Source of the DNA: Rhizobiaceae bacterium
GTDB lineage: Bacteria; Pseudomonadota; Alphaproteobacteria; Rhizobiales; Rhizobiaceae
NCBI GenBank assembly: GCA_028281105.1
Contig: JANQKQ010000043.1
Location: 20,188 to 84,187, forward strand
DNA: 64,000 nt
Reading direction: 5' to 3'
Made by a program: the position numbers and the translations under genes. The notes under the pieces are model-generated. The model made no database searches and had not been told where the DNA came from. It worked only from the letters and a program-made list of their open reading frames with translations. Shown in pieces: positions 42,267 to 51,737 of the stretch (its first letter is position 1; every line of letters begins with the position of its first letter).

Positions 42267-42917
42267 TCACCCGACCTCGTGCAACTGCCCATCTCGAATC
42301 TCGAGAATCCGGTCGGCCAGCCGCTCGCAATCGTTCAGGTCGTGAGTGACCAGGACCCCGGCCCCGCCATGCTCGGTGACAGCCGCGCGCACCAGGGGCG
42401 TCAGGTCGGCGCGGTTGTCTTCGTCAAGCGCGGAGAACGGCTCGTCCAGCAGCAGGACGCGGGACCGGCGCGCGAGAGTACGGGCCAGGGCGACGCGCTG
42501 GGCCTGACCGCCGGAGAGATTGAGCGCCGGGTGGTCCTCGAAACCGGCCAGGCCGACGCGGGCGAGCGCGGCGGCGGCCGTTTCCTTGTCTGCGGCGGTC
42601 GGCCGGCGGCGCGGCGCGAGGCCGAGCACCACGTTCTCGAGCGCGCTCAGGTGTTCGAACAGGTTGTGGTTCTGGAACAGGATCGACACCGGGCGCTGTG
42701 CGGGCGGCAGACCGGTCACCTGCTCGCCGTCGATCACCACGCGGCCGGCCTGTGGCGTTTGGAAGCCGGCGATCAGGTCGAGCAGCGTCGACTTGCCCGT
42801 GCCCGAAGCGCCGATGACGCCGGCGATCGTGCCGGGCTCCACGCCCATGTCGAAGCGAAACCGCGGCGCGTCCGCGGCGTGGGAATAGGCAAACCGGACG
42901 TCTTCAAGGCGCAGCAT
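42267..42917 (-). CDS. thiQ: Thiamine ABC transporter ATPase ThiQ
   Basis: A 216-residue ABC ATPase. Walker A is GASGTGKST, the signature LSGGQAQRVALARTL, and Walker B VLLLDEPFSALD. The short length and position after thiP and thiB identify ThiQ rather than a general ABC ATPase. It powers uptake of thiamine, thiamine phosphate or TPP. Its start overlaps the thiP end by 14 bp. Confidence 0.92.
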   Translation of the reverse strand: MLRLEDVRFAYSHAADAPRFRFDMGVEPGTIAGVIGASGTGKSTLLDLIAGFQTPQAGRVVIDGEQVTGLPPAQRPVSILFQNHNLFEHLSALENVVLGLAPRRRPTAADKETAAAALARVGLAGFEDHPALNLSGGQAQRVALARTLARRSRVLLLDEPFSALDEDNRADLTPLVRAAVTEHGGAGVLVTHDLNDCERLADRILEIRDGQLHEVG

Positions 42918-44532
42918 GGCGGGCTCCGGAGAACAGGCGCGGCACGAAGATGAAGGTCGCCAGCACCAGCGACAGTAGGATGAGCGCCACGCCGGCGGCG
43001 TCGGCGGTGCGGTAGGCGCCGATCTTCTGATACATCAGCCACGGCAGGGTGGTGAAGTCCTGGGTGCCGAACAGGGCGATGACGCCCAGGTCGCCCAGAG
43101 ACAGGCACAGGGCGAGCGCGGCGACGTAGCCGATGTCGGCGCGCATCAGCGGCCATTCGATCGCTCTCCAACGGGTGCTCCAGGCCAGGCCCAGCGATAC
43201 CGCCAGCCTGTCATAGCGCGCCGCCGCCCGCTCCGCCGTCGGCACCAGCACGGCAACCGCGAACGGCAGCGCCAGCGTCACGTTGGCGGTGATCAGGGCG
43301 GCGACGGCCCACAGGTCAGCCGGCCCGCCGAGGCGCCGCGCGAGCAGGAAGAAGCCGAGCCCGAGCACCAGCGCGGGAAACACCAGGTAGAGGCTTGCCG
43401 AATAGCTCATCGCCAGCGCCGCCAGCGGCGATCCGCGCGCATCCGCCCAGCGGTTCGCCAGGGTGAACTGTCGCCGCGTCAGCGCCATGGCCACCGAGCC
43501 GGTCACCACGATCGCCGCCGAGACGATAGCGATCAGCACGCTGGTGAGCGCCGCGCGCGCGAAAACCGGCTCGGCGAGGAGCCGGGAGAATTCGGCGCGC
43601 GAGCCATCGATTAAGGTGGCGATGAGCGGCAGGGCGAACGCGATTGCGGCTGCGATGATGATCGTGCGTTGCAGGCGGTTGACCGCCGGGCCCTGCAGAT
43701 GGGCGAACATGGTCGCCGCGCCGTGGATCGAGCGGCCGGTGGCCCTCAGCCCGCCGACGAAGGCGACCAGGGCGGCGCACACGGCCAACTGCACCAGGGC
43801 GAGCGCCAGCGCCCGGCCCAGATCGAACTCGAAGCGCACCGCCTCGTAGATCGCCACTTCCAGCGTGTTGTAGCGCGGCGAGCCGCCTAGCACGAGCACG
43901 ATGGCGAACGAGGTGAAGCACAGCAGGAAGATCGTCACCGCCAGGCCGCGCACCGAAGGCGCGCAGGCCGGCCAGTCGACGAGGCGGAACCGCCGCCATG
44001 CGGACAGGCCCAGGCCGTGGGCCAGCTTACGGTTCTCCGGCGGCACCGCTTCGAGGCGGTTGACCAGGGTGCGCACTACAAACGAGGCGTTGAGATAGGT
44101 GTGTGCGATCAGGATGCCGGACAGGCCGTAGATGGAGAATCCCGGCGAGCGGCCGGTGACGGCGTTGTACAGGTCGCCCGCCCAACCGCTGCGCCCCAGC
44201 ACGCTCACCAGCCCCAGCACCACGATCAGGGTCGGCAGGACCAGGGCGGCGGAGAACATGGCGATCAGCAGCCCCCTGCCCGGGAAACGCTGCTGATGGG
44301 CAAGGCTCCAGGCGAGCGCGATGCCGACCACCAGGGACAGAACAGTCGACAGCGCCGCCTGCATGGTCGTGAACGCGACGATGCGCGCGAGTTCGCGGTC
44401 GAACGCCAGCGTCAGGCCGGTGGCGCGCACCGCCAGCTCGGCCAGTAGCGCGGCGGCGAGCAACAACAGCATTGCCGCCACCGCGATGCCGGGCAGAACC
44501 GAAGCGTGGATGCGGATCGGCCGCACGGTCAT
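42904..44532 (-). CDS. thiP: Thiamine ABC transporter permease ThiP
   Basis: A 542-residue protein with about twelve helices in two BPD_transp_1 halves. Typical stretches are AMFSAALVLPTLIVVLGLVS, LAHGLGLSAWRRFRLVDWPA and, in the second half, VSLGLAWSTRWRAIEWPLMR (the EAA-type loops that dock ThiQ). Its length and fused halves are normal for ThiP. It is separated from thiB by 129 bp with no gene. Confidence 0.93.
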   Translation of the reverse strand: MTVRPIRIHASVLPGIAVAAMLLLLAAALLAELAVRATGLTLAFDRELARIVAFTTMQAALSTVLSLVVGIALAWSLAHQQRFPGRGLLIAMFSAALVLPTLIVVLGLVSVLGRSGWAGDLYNAVTGRSPGFSIYGLSGILIAHTYLNASFVVRTLVNRLEAVPPENRKLAHGLGLSAWRRFRLVDWPACAPSVRGLAVTIFLLCFTSFAIVLVLGGSPRYNTLEVAIYEAVRFEFDLGRALALALVQLAVCAALVAFVGGLRATGRSIHGAATMFAHLQGPAVNRLQRTIIIAAAIAFALPLIATLIDGSRAEFSRLLAEPVFARAALTSVLIAIVSAAIVVTGSVAMALTRRQFTLANRWADARGSPLAALAMSYSASLYLVFPALVLGLGFFLLARRLGGPADLWAVAALITANVTLALPFAVAVLVPTAERAAARYDRLAVSLGLAWSTRWRAIEWPLMRADIGYVAALALCLSLGDLGVIALFGTQDFTTLPWLMYQKIGAYRTADAAGVALILLSLVLATFIFVPRLFSGARHAAP

Positions 44533-44661
44533 GACGCCGGTTCGAGTCTGATCATGTGCACCTTTTTATATATCTCACGGCTATTCCTCGCTGCGCTCGG
44601 GCCTGCGATGGCGCTTGCGAACCGTTCCGGTTCGAGGCTGCTCCACCGGGCCGCTCACCGT

Positions 44662-45675
44662 TCACTGCGACAGCGCGGCACGCCATTCCTCGATCCACGC
44701 CTTGCGGTTCGCCTCCACGTCCGCCCCGTCCATGATCAGCGCCTTGTCGGCGGCCACCGGCGGATCGAACCCTTCGGGCAGGCCGTTGGCGGTTTCGATC
44801 GCCGGATAGGTCCAGTTCGTCGTCGGGATGATGTCCTGGAAGGCGTCGGTCAGCATGAAGGCCATGAACTGGCGCGCCAGTTCCGGCTGGTCGGTGGACT
44901 TGACGATCGCGGCGACCTCCACCTGCAGGTGGTGGCCCTCGGCGAACATCGCGGCGGCGAAGCGCTGATCGCTCTCGGCGATGCGGTGATAGGCCGGCGA
45001 GGTGGTATACGACAGCACCAGTTCCGCCTCCCCTTTCAGGAACAGGCCGTAGGCGTCAGACCAGCTTTTGGTGACGGTGAGCACCCTGGGCGCCAGCGCG
45101 CGCCAGATCTCGCCGGCACGCTCGCCATAGGCCTGCTTGACCCACAGCACCAGGCCGAGCCCGGGCGTCGAGGAGCGCGGGTCCTGGATGATGATCTTCA
45201 CGTCCTCGGGCAATGCGGCCAACTCCTCGAACGAGCCGGGCACCGTCTCGAGCTTCTCGGTATTGTAGACGAAGGCGAGGTAGGAGTAGTCGAACGGGGC
45301 GAAGACCTCGTCGTTCCATTCGATCGGCACCGACAGGGCCGACAGATCGGCGCCGTGCTCGGCGAACAGGCCGGTGGCGCGGGCGACTTCGGCGATGTTG
45401 GTGTCGAGGCCGAGCACGATGTCGGCCGGCGTTGCCTCGCCCTCGAGCTGCACCTTGCGCAACGCGCCGATCGATGAATCGGCGGTCACGAACGTCAGTT
45501 CGCAATCGCAGACCTTCTCGAACTCGGCCTTGACGCCCGGCGCCGGGCCCCAGTCGGCGGCGAAGGCGTCGTAGGTGTAGATGATCAGTTCGCGCTTGCC
45601 GCCTTCGGCGGTGGCGGCCATTGTGGTGGTGGTGGCGAACGCCGCCGCCAAGAGAGTTTTATGCAACCATGTCAT
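44662..45675 (-). CDS. thiB: Thiamine-binding periplasmic protein ThiB
   Basis: A 337-residue solute-binding protein. The signal peptide is LLAAAFATTTTMAATA; the mature protein begins ELIIYTYDAFAADWGPAPGV, and later has EFEKVCDCELTFVTADSSIG and ADIVLGLDTNIAE, all typical of ThiB. ATG 45675 has AGGAG before it; the frame runs on upstream into the riboswitch and that part is rejected. It heads thiBPQ under the TPP riboswitch. Confidence 0.94.
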   Translation of the reverse strand: MTWLHKTLLAAAFATTTTMAATAEGGKRELIIYTYDAFAADWGPAPGVKAEFEKVCDCELTFVTADSSIGALRKVQLEGEATPADIVLGLDTNIAEVARATGLFAEHGADLSALSVPIEWNDEVFAPFDYSYLAFVYNTEKLETVPGSFEELAALPEDVKIIIQDPRSSTPGLGLVLWVKQAYGERAGEIWRALAPRVLTVTKSWSDAYGLFLKGEAELVLSYTTSPAYHRIAESDQRFAAAMFAEGHHLQVEVAAIVKSTDQPELARQFMAFMLTDAFQDIIPTTNWTYPAIETANGLPEGFDPPVAADKALIMDGADVEANRKAWIEEWRAALSQ

Positions 45676-45749
45676 GATGCGCTCCTGCAAAGTTGTTGCA
45701 GCTGCGCGGGTAAGCGATGCAATGAACGAAAATGGGCCGCAGATCCGGC

Positions 45750-45838
45750 ATCTCACGCTTCCTCCGCCAGCATTACCTGGTTCAGGTTCAATGGGTATTT
45801 CTCAGCGTCCTGTGGGACACACCCCAGAGAGATAGGAG
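45750..45838 (-). promoter_or_regulatory. TPP riboswitch (THI element) before thiBPQ
   Basis: Read leftward the region contains the conserved boxes in order: GGGGTG, CTGAGA, ACCC, TTGAACCTGA, GGTAATGCTGGCG and GAGGAA. TPP binding would shut off thiB expression, either at transcription or at the ribosome site 75 bp downstream. Confidence 0.95.
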
Positions 45839-45873
45839 ACGGACTATAGTCACAATCGCCCGCAAAGCAAACG

Positions 45874-46551
45874 ATGAACGCTGAACCGACGGCGGCGCTG
45901 CGCTATTCGACGCCGGTGGCGCTGGTCGGGCCGGTGCGCGTCAATGCCGAGATGGTGCGGCTGGCGCGGGCGCGCGAGTTGCCGATCATCGCCGCTGACG
46001 GCGGCGCCAACCGGCTTGATGCGCTCGACATCGTGCCCGAAGCGATCATCGGGGATCTGGATTCGCTGGCCGACCGGCAGGGCTGGCGCGAGCGCACCCG
46101 GATCATCGAGATCGGCGAGCAGGATACGGTCGACTTCGAGAAGTGCCTGTATTCGATCGATGCCCCCCGGTTCCTGGCCACCGGCTTCGTCGGCGGGCGC
46201 ATCGATCACTCGCTGGCGGTGATCCACGTGATGGGCAAGTATGCCGCGGCCAAACCGGTGCTACTGATCGGCGAACAGGATATCTCGTTCGCGCATGTGG
46301 GCGTGCTGGAGCTGACCCTGCAGCCGGACGTGCCGTTCTCGATCTTCCCGCTGCAGCCGATTTCGTTCGCCGGCTCGCGCGGGCTGGCCCACCCGCTCAA
46401 GGGGCTGCATATGGCGCCGGCGACGTTCATCGGCACGTCGAACCGCACCAGCGAACCGGCGGTGCGCATCGAGCCGGGTGCGGCCTTCACCGACATTCCC
46501 TACGTGATCACCCTGCCCTACGCCATGCTCGACCACGTCATCGACGGCTAG
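45874..46551 (+). CDS. Thiamine pyrophosphokinase
   Basis: A 225-residue enzyme that turns thiamine and ATP into TPP. The family motifs are present: IIAADGGANRLDAL, AIIGDLDSLAD, EQDTVDFEKCL and FVGGRIDHSLAVIHVMG. The C-terminal B1-binding domain has GLHMAPATFIGTSNRTSEPA. It diverges from thiBPQ across about 200 bp; uptake plus this kinase is a complete salvage path to TPP. The riboswitch lies on the other strand and does not obviously control this gene. Confidence 0.93.
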   Translation: MNAEPTAALRYSTPVALVGPVRVNAEMVRLARARELPIIAADGGANRLDALDIVPEAIIGDLDSLADRQGWRERTRIIEIGEQDTVDFEKCLYSIDAPRFLATGFVGGRIDHSLAVIHVMGKYAAAKPVLLIGEQDISFAHVGVLELTLQPDVPFSIFPLQPISFAGSRGLAHPLKGLHMAPATFIGTSNRTSEPAVRIEPGAAFTDIPYVITLPYAMLDHVIDG

Positions 46552-46656
46552 CTGTGACCCAACACTTTGTTAACCCTGGCGGCCGATAATCGGCGCAAGG
46601 GTGGAGGTGTGGGTCCGGCCACCGCCGGACCGGATCGAATGCGTGATGCGAAGACC

Positions 46657-47139
46657 ATGGCCCGCTTGCAAAGAATCTCCTTATTTCTGTCGGCCTGCTG
46701 CGCGGCGGGGCTGCTGATCGTCGCCATCGTGACCGGCAATAGCGGACCGGCCGACGACGAACGGCTGACGGCCGCGCGCGAGCCGGCTTCGGCCCCGGAA
46801 TCGAGTGAACCGGCGCGCGTCAGGCCGGCGGTCACCGCGGTGAAGACCGTCACCATCACACCGACAGATCAACAGCGCGGGCTGACCATCGATGAGATCA
46901 TCGCCGCCAATCCCGAGTCCGAGATGATCGAGAAATTCCCGCCGGCGCGGCGCGGCGACCGGCTGGCGGCGGTGCAAACCGCCCGAACCGCTCAAACCGT
47001 CGTCGTGCGCACCGGCGACACGCTGTACGGCATCGCGCGCACCAACAATGTGGACGTGGCCGTGCTCGCCCGGCTGAACGATATCGAAGCGCCCAATCTC
47101 ATCCGGCAGGGACAGGTTCTGCGCCTGCCACCACGATAA
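46657..47139 (+). CDS. LysM-domain membrane-anchored protein
   Basis: A protein of about 160 residues with an N-terminal membrane helix (ISLFLSACCAAGLLIVAIVT), a linker of about 80 residues, and a C-terminal LysM domain: VVVRTGDTLYGIARTNNVDV then RLNDIEAPNLIRQGQVLRLP. LysM binds peptidoglycan. Start choice is uncertain: ATG 46657 (MARLQRIS) is closest to the helix, ATG 46639 is six residues earlier. It is followed by the OmpA-family gene on the same strand and both probably act in the envelope. Confidence 0.75.
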   Translation: MARLQRISLFLSACCAAGLLIVAIVTGNSGPADDERLTAAREPASAPESSEPARVRPAVTAVKTVTITPTDQQRGLTIDEIIAANPESEMIEKFPPARRGDRLAAVQTARTAQTVVVRTGDTLYGIARTNNVDVAVLARLNDIEAPNLIRQGQVLRLPPR

Positions 47140-47205
47140 GGCCACTTTTGCCGGCCATGTGCCACCGCGCCCGCCAGTCCGAGTCAACCTCCCAAGGACA
47201 TCGCA

Positions 47206-47868
47206 ATGAAGACCCAATCCCTGATCGCGATTTGCGCGGCTTTGGCCCTGTCGGCCTGCACCACCTCCAACGATCCCTCGACCCGCGGCGCGGACAAGAC
47301 GCTCGCCGGCGCCGGGCTGGGCGCGGCGGCCGGCGCGATCGCCGGGCTCATCGTCGGCCAGACCACGGATGCGGACACCCGCAAGTCGGTGTTGATCGGC
47401 GCGGGCATCGGCGCGCTGGCGGGCGGCTCGGTGGGCGCCTACATGGACCAGCAGGAGGAGGAGCTGCGCCGCGAACTGGCCGGCACCGGAGTGATCGTGA
47501 CCCGCACCGGCGACCAGATCACGCTGACCATGCCCTCCAACATCACCTTCGATGTGGACCAGGCGGTGGTCAAACCGCAGTTCTTCCACGTGCTCGACGG
47601 GGTTTCGCGGGTGCTGGTGCGCTTCGACCGTTCCCTGCTCGACGTTTACGGCCATACCGACAATACCGGTTCCGATCAGCACAATCTGGCGCTGTCGGAG
47701 CGGCGCGCGCTGTCGGTGGCGCAATATATCAACCAGCGCGGCGTCGACGGCCGTCGCCTGCAGGTGTTGGGCTTCGGCGAGAGCCGGCCGATCGCCGACA
47801 ATTCGTCGGAAGGCGGCCGCGCCGCCAACCGACGCGTCGAGATCTTCATCTCGCCATTGTCTTCGTAG
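47206..47868 (+). CDS. OmpA-family outer-membrane lipoprotein
   Basis: A 220-residue protein with lipobox ALSAC (LIAICAALALSAC). Then comes a glycine-zipper segment (AGAGLGAAAGAIAGLIVG and IGAGIGALAGGSVGAYMD) and a C-terminal OmpA domain: DVYGHTDNTGSDQHNLALSE and ANRRVEIFI. This is the YiaD-type architecture, an outer-membrane protein tied to peptidoglycan. It is convergent with the glycosyltransferase gene at 47877, separated by only 8 bp. Confidence 0.9.
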   Translation: MKTQSLIAICAALALSACTTSNDPSTRGADKTLAGAGLGAAAGAIAGLIVGQTTDADTRKSVLIGAGIGALAGGSVGAYMDQQEEELRRELAGTGVIVTRTGDQITLTMPSNITFDVDQAVVKPQFFHVLDGVSRVLVRFDRSLLDVYGHTDNTGSDQHNLALSERRALSVAQYINQRGVDGRRLQVLGFGESRPIADNSSEGGRAANRRVEIFISPLSS

Positions 47869-47876
47869 GTGCTCGG

Positions 47877-49055
47877 CTACCCTCGGCCAAACCGCTCGAA
47901 TTCCTCGATCAGGATCGGCGCCGTCTTCGACGCGCCTGCCAGATCGATGTCGATGGGCGCGCGCGGCAGTGTTACCGCCCGGTCGATCGCGGCGGCCAGC
48001 GATTGCGGCGTCAGATCATCGTCCAGCAGCATCGAGACCACGCCGCGTTCGGACATGATCTGGGCGCGGCGCAGTTGTTCGGTTTCGCGCCCGCCGGTGA
48101 ACGGCAGCAGCACGGCGCGGGTGCGCGCGCGCAGCAGGTCGCCCACCGTGTTGTAGCCGGCGCGCGAGACCGAGACCTTCGCGTTGGCCATCACCACCGA
48201 AATGTCGTCGACGAAGCGGGTGATCGTCATCCCTTCGGGCCTGCGCGCCGTGATTGCATCGTAATGGACCTGCGGCAGGTCGGGGCCGGTGGTCAGGCAC
48301 CAGTTGGTCGGCATCTTGGCGCTCAACACCATGGCGTCGACGGCGGCGTGCATCAGCGCGATGCCCAGCGCGCCGCCGCCCGAGGAGACCAGCACGTCGG
48401 GCCGGATCGAGGGTTCGAGCGATCGGTCCACCGGCTCGGGCGTCACCAGGCCGGTGTAGCGCACCTTGTCGAGGAACTCGTGTGCGCCCTCCACCGTCTC
48501 TTCGATTCGGATCAGCCCGGGATCGCCGTGCACCAGCACCAGGTCGAACCAGCGGGTAACCGCGTCGAGCGTTTCGCGGACCCGCTTGTCGGAGCGGTTC
48601 TCCTGCATGATGTCGCGGATCGAGGTCACCACCATCGGCCGGTCGGCGCGCGCGTGGGCGGCCTCCATCAGCGGAATGAGCTCGAAGCGCATGTGGCGGC
48701 GGCCGAAGGGATAGGCCTCGGTGATGAGGATGTCCGGGCGGGTCTGCGCGAAGATGGCGAGCAGGTGATCGCGGCGGGCGTTCAGGCCGGCCTCGCCCAG
48801 TTCGGAGCCGTCGGAGGTGCGCACCAGGGTCTGGAAATGCTCGTCGCTGACGCGGACCGGTTCGAGATAGTGGACTTCCAGGCCGCTGACGTCGACGGCG
48901 GGCAGTCGCGCCCCGCCCCAGGCGATGTGGACCCGACAGCCGGCGGCGGCCAGGCCGCGCGCCACGCGGATGGCGCGGAACACGTGGCCGATGCCCAGCA
49001 GGTGCTGGACGTAGAACAGGATCGTCGGCGCGCCGTCGCGGCTAGTCGCACTCAC
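47877..49055 (-). CDS. MurG-like glycosyltransferase (GT-B)
   Basis: A 392-residue enzyme with the N-terminal LFYVQHLLGIGHVFRAIRVA and, in the C-terminal half, SSGGGALGIALMHAA and SVSRAGYNTVGDLLRARTRA, the nucleotide-sugar site of the MurG/UGT-like group. It starts at GTG 49055, overlapping the next gene upstream by 4 nt. It is the last of three leftward glycosyltransferase genes. The donor and acceptor are unknown. Confidence 0.82.
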   Translation of the reverse strand: MSATSRDGAPTILFYVQHLLGIGHVFRAIRVARGLAAAGCRVHIAWGGARLPAVDVSGLEVHYLEPVRVSDEHFQTLVRTSDGSELGEAGLNARRDHLLAIFAQTRPDILITEAYPFGRRHMRFELIPLMEAAHARADRPMVVTSIRDIMQENRSDKRVRETLDAVTRWFDLVLVHGDPGLIRIEETVEGAHEFLDKVRYTGLVTPEPVDRSLEPSIRPDVLVSSGGGALGIALMHAAVDAMVLSAKMPTNWCLTTGPDLPQVHYDAITARRPEGMTITRFVDDISVVMANAKVSVSRAGYNTVGDLLRARTRAVLLPFTGGRETEQLRRAQIMSERGVVSMLLDDDLTPQSLAAAIDRAVTLPRAPIDIDLAGASKTAPILIEEFERFGRG

Positions 49056-50323
49056 TGATCCGCACCGACACGCTGTTTGCCGGCGGGCGTCTCGCCCAAC
49101 GCCACGCGCAGCAGATCGACGAGCCCGACAATCGCCTCGTCATGATCGAAGCTTCCGCGCACCTTGGCCTCGCCCGCTTCGCCGAACGTCTTGCGCAAGC
49201 TGGGATCGCGGCCCAGCCGCTCGATCGCGCCGGCCAGTTGATCGGGGGCGTCGGGTTCGACCAGCAGGCCGTTCTCGTTATCGGCGATCAGCTCCGGTAT
49301 GCCGGAGATCGGCGTGGAGATGACGGCCAAGCCCTGGCTTTGCGCCTCGATGAACACGTTAGGCAGTCCGTCTCGGTCGCCGGTCTCGTCGATGCGGCAG
49401 GGCAGCACGAACAGGTCGCTCGCCCGGTAGGCGGCGATCACGTCTTCCTGGGCCAGCGCGCCGCGGAACTCGACCCTGTCGGAAAGCCGCAGCCGACCGG
49501 CCTGGGCGATCAGCTCGTCGCGCAGCGGCCCGCCGCCGATGTGTTCCCAGCGCCAGTGGAAATCCTGCGGCAACCGGGCGAGCGCGTCGAGCAGCGTATC
49601 GAGCCCCTTCTTGGCGACCGCGCGGCCGACGGTGACGATTTGCACCGGCTTGTCGGCCTTGGAGCCGTCCGGTCCGGCCGCGCGTTTGGGCGGCCGGGCG
49701 AAACGGGACAGGTCCAGCCCGTGATAAATCAGATGCACGCGGGCCGGATCGGGCGCCAGCGAGCGCAGCTGCGCCGCACCACCGGCGGTGCAGGTGGCGC
49801 AGAACAGGCAGTCGGCCAGCTTCTCCGACAGTTCCCAGTCCGGCGTGGTCCAGATGTCCTTGGCGTGGGCGGAGACCGCGAACGGCTTATCCGCCATCAT
49901 CGCGGCGTAGCGGGTGGCCGAAGTGGGCGTGTGGATGAAGTGGGCGTAAAGCAGGGCAGCGTGCGGCGCGTGTTCGCGGGCGATCACCATGGCCTGGGCA
50001 AAGCGGCGAAATCGGTTGCGGGTGAAATCACGCCGCAGGTCGGCGAGGAAAGTTCTCCAGGCCCGGCGGTAGCCCGGCAGCTTTCGCACGTGCCACCAGG
50101 CGGCGAGCACGCGCAGCGGCTCGTCGTGCACATATTCGGGCAGATAGCTGACCGGCGCGGTGATCTGGCGGTTGACGGGGTGGACGGATTTGTCTGTCGG
50201 GTGGCGCAGCGAGATCAGCTGCAAATCGAAGCCGGCGCGCTGCAGCGACAGGATTTCCTGGGAGATGAACGTCTCCGACAGCCGCGGATAGCCCTTTAAG
50301 ACGACGGCCAGCTTATTGGTCAA
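49052..50323 (-). CDS. Glycosyltransferase family 4
   Basis: A 423-residue GT-B enzyme. Typical features are the N-terminal KGYPRLSETFISQEILSLQR, the donor site with VGRAVAKKGLDTLLDALARL, and DGLPNVFIEAQSQGLAVIST (the E-x7-E-like motif). This form occurs in exopolysaccharide and glycolipid clusters. It begins at TTG 50323 inside the end of the preceding gene (11-bp overlap) and is coupled to the next. Confidence 0.86.
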   Translation of the reverse strand: MTNKLAVVLKGYPRLSETFISQEILSLQRAGFDLQLISLRHPTDKSVHPVNRQITAPVSYLPEYVHDEPLRVLAAWWHVRKLPGYRRAWRTFLADLRRDFTRNRFRRFAQAMVIAREHAPHAALLYAHFIHTPTSATRYAAMMADKPFAVSAHAKDIWTTPDWELSEKLADCLFCATCTAGGAAQLRSLAPDPARVHLIYHGLDLSRFARPPKRAAGPDGSKADKPVQIVTVGRAVAKKGLDTLLDALARLPQDFHWRWEHIGGGPLRDELIAQAGRLRLSDRVEFRGALAQEDVIAAYRASDLFVLPCRIDETGDRDGLPNVFIEAQSQGLAVISTPISGIPELIADNENGLLVEPDAPDQLAGAIERLGRDPSLRKTFGEAGEAKVRGSFDHDEAIVGLVDLLRVALGETPAGKQRVGADQ

Positions 50324-51557
50324 AGAGCTGGGCCTGTTGCGAGGAGACCTCGATCGGCGGCGGCGCGGCGACCGTGTTGCCGCACAGATATTCCACGTCC
50401 TGGCAGATCGCCTCCAGCCCGTCTAGGTCGCCATTGCGCAGCGAAGCGGCCGGGTCTTTCATCTGCACCAGCCGTTCCAGCGCCTGGCCCATCACCTTGG
50501 GGATCGACGCTTCCTCCGGGGTCAGCATGTCGCTCAAACCCAGCTCACGGGCACGGTTGGCGCGGATATACTGCTCCTGGCGCGGCATGACGCGCGGCAC
50601 GAACAGGGCGCGCTTGTTGAAGGACAGGACCTCGCAGAACGTGTTGTAGCCGCACATTCCGATCACCGCGCTCGCCCCATGCAGCAGCGCCTCCATGCGC
50701 GGCTCGAAGTCGATGACGGTGATGTTGGGCAGGGAGGAGGCGCGCAGGCGGATGCGCTCGCGGTTCTCGGTCTTCATGAACGGGCCGAGCACCATCACCA
50801 TCGCCGTGTCGTCTGACAGATCCAGCTCTCGCGCGGACAGCACCTGCTCCATCAGCGTGCTGCCGTCGCCGCCACCACCCGCCGTGACCAGGATATATTC
50901 CTCAGGGATGTGGTGGACTTCGAGCGCGCTCTGGGTCGGCACCTCGCGGCGCAGGAAGCCGGTGAACTTCAGCCGGTCGTACAGTCCTTCGGGCACTTTC
51001 AGCCCCTGCAGCGGGTCCCAGAACGCCTGCGGCCCGTAGACCCAGATGCGGTCGTAATATTTGGCCATCTTTTCCAGAACGTCGCGCTTGCGCCATTCCT
51101 TGTCGAGCAGGTTGGGCGCGTCCATCACGTCGCGCAGGCCGAGCACGACGCGGGTGTTGGCGGCGCGCAGCATCTCCAGGGTCGGCTCCAGCTCGCCCTG
51201 CAGGCCCAGCGGCTCCTTGTCGACGATGAAGACGTCGGGGCGGAAGACTTCCGCCGTGCGCTGGATGATCTGCTTGCGCATCATCAGGATCTCGTCGATC
51301 GAGATGTGCTCGCCGATGGAATCGTATTCGCCGTTGTACAGCTTGATGACCGAGGGGATCTTGACGAAGTCGACGCGGGCGCGGAAGTCGAACGCGCCGG
51401 CGATTTGCGAGCCCGAGACGATGACGACGGAGACGCCCTTGAACCGGCCGACGATGGCGTGCGCGATCGCCCGGCAGCGGCGGAAATGGCCCAGCCCGAA
51501 CGTGTCGTGGGAGTACATCAGGATGCGGACGTGCTCCAGGCGTTTGGTGCTCGGCAT
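50313..51557 (-). CDS. MurG-like glycosyltransferase (GT-B), second
   Basis: A 414-residue enzyme. The N-terminus is RILMYSHDTFGLGHFRRCRA, close in design to the product of 47877 (GIGH versus GLGH). Later it has YILVTAGGGGDGSTLMEQVL and GMCGYNTFCEVLSFNKRALF. ATG 51557 follows AGAGGAAAG, a strong ribosome site; the frame extends to 51656 without one. It heads the three-gene leftward unit and diverges from another glycosyltransferase at 51738. Confidence 0.82.
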   Translation of the reverse strand: MPSTKRLEHVRILMYSHDTFGLGHFRRCRAIAHAIVGRFKGVSVVIVSGSQIAGAFDFRARVDFVKIPSVIKLYNGEYDSIGEHISIDEILMMRKQIIQRTAEVFRPDVFIVDKEPLGLQGELEPTLEMLRAANTRVVLGLRDVMDAPNLLDKEWRKRDVLEKMAKYYDRIWVYGPQAFWDPLQGLKVPEGLYDRLKFTGFLRREVPTQSALEVHHIPEEYILVTAGGGGDGSTLMEQVLSARELDLSDDTAMVMVLGPFMKTENRERIRLRASSLPNITVIDFEPRMEALLHGASAVIGMCGYNTFCEVLSFNKRALFVPRVMPRQEQYIRANRARELGLSDMLTPEEASIPKVMGQALERLVQMKDPAASLRNGDLDGLEAICQDVEYLCGNTVAAPPPIEVSSQQAQLFDQ

Positions 51558-51737
51558 CTTTCCTCTGGATCCAGTCCGCTTGAACGGCGATTCGCGCCCC
51601 GGCACGTCGGCCTTGGCTACCGTTTTAGAATGAACCGCGCGCCCGTGACAAGGCAAATGCAGGCGCGCGCGGGCATTGAACTTGGGCCTGCGATCGCCCA
51701 GTTTGAAGTCTCCTTAAGATCACTTTTTCCGGCAGCC

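Noticed and set aside
45676..45756. 27-residue N-terminal extension of ThiB
   Set aside because: It lies between the riboswitch and the AGGAG ribosome site and precedes a normal signal peptide starting at ATG 45675.
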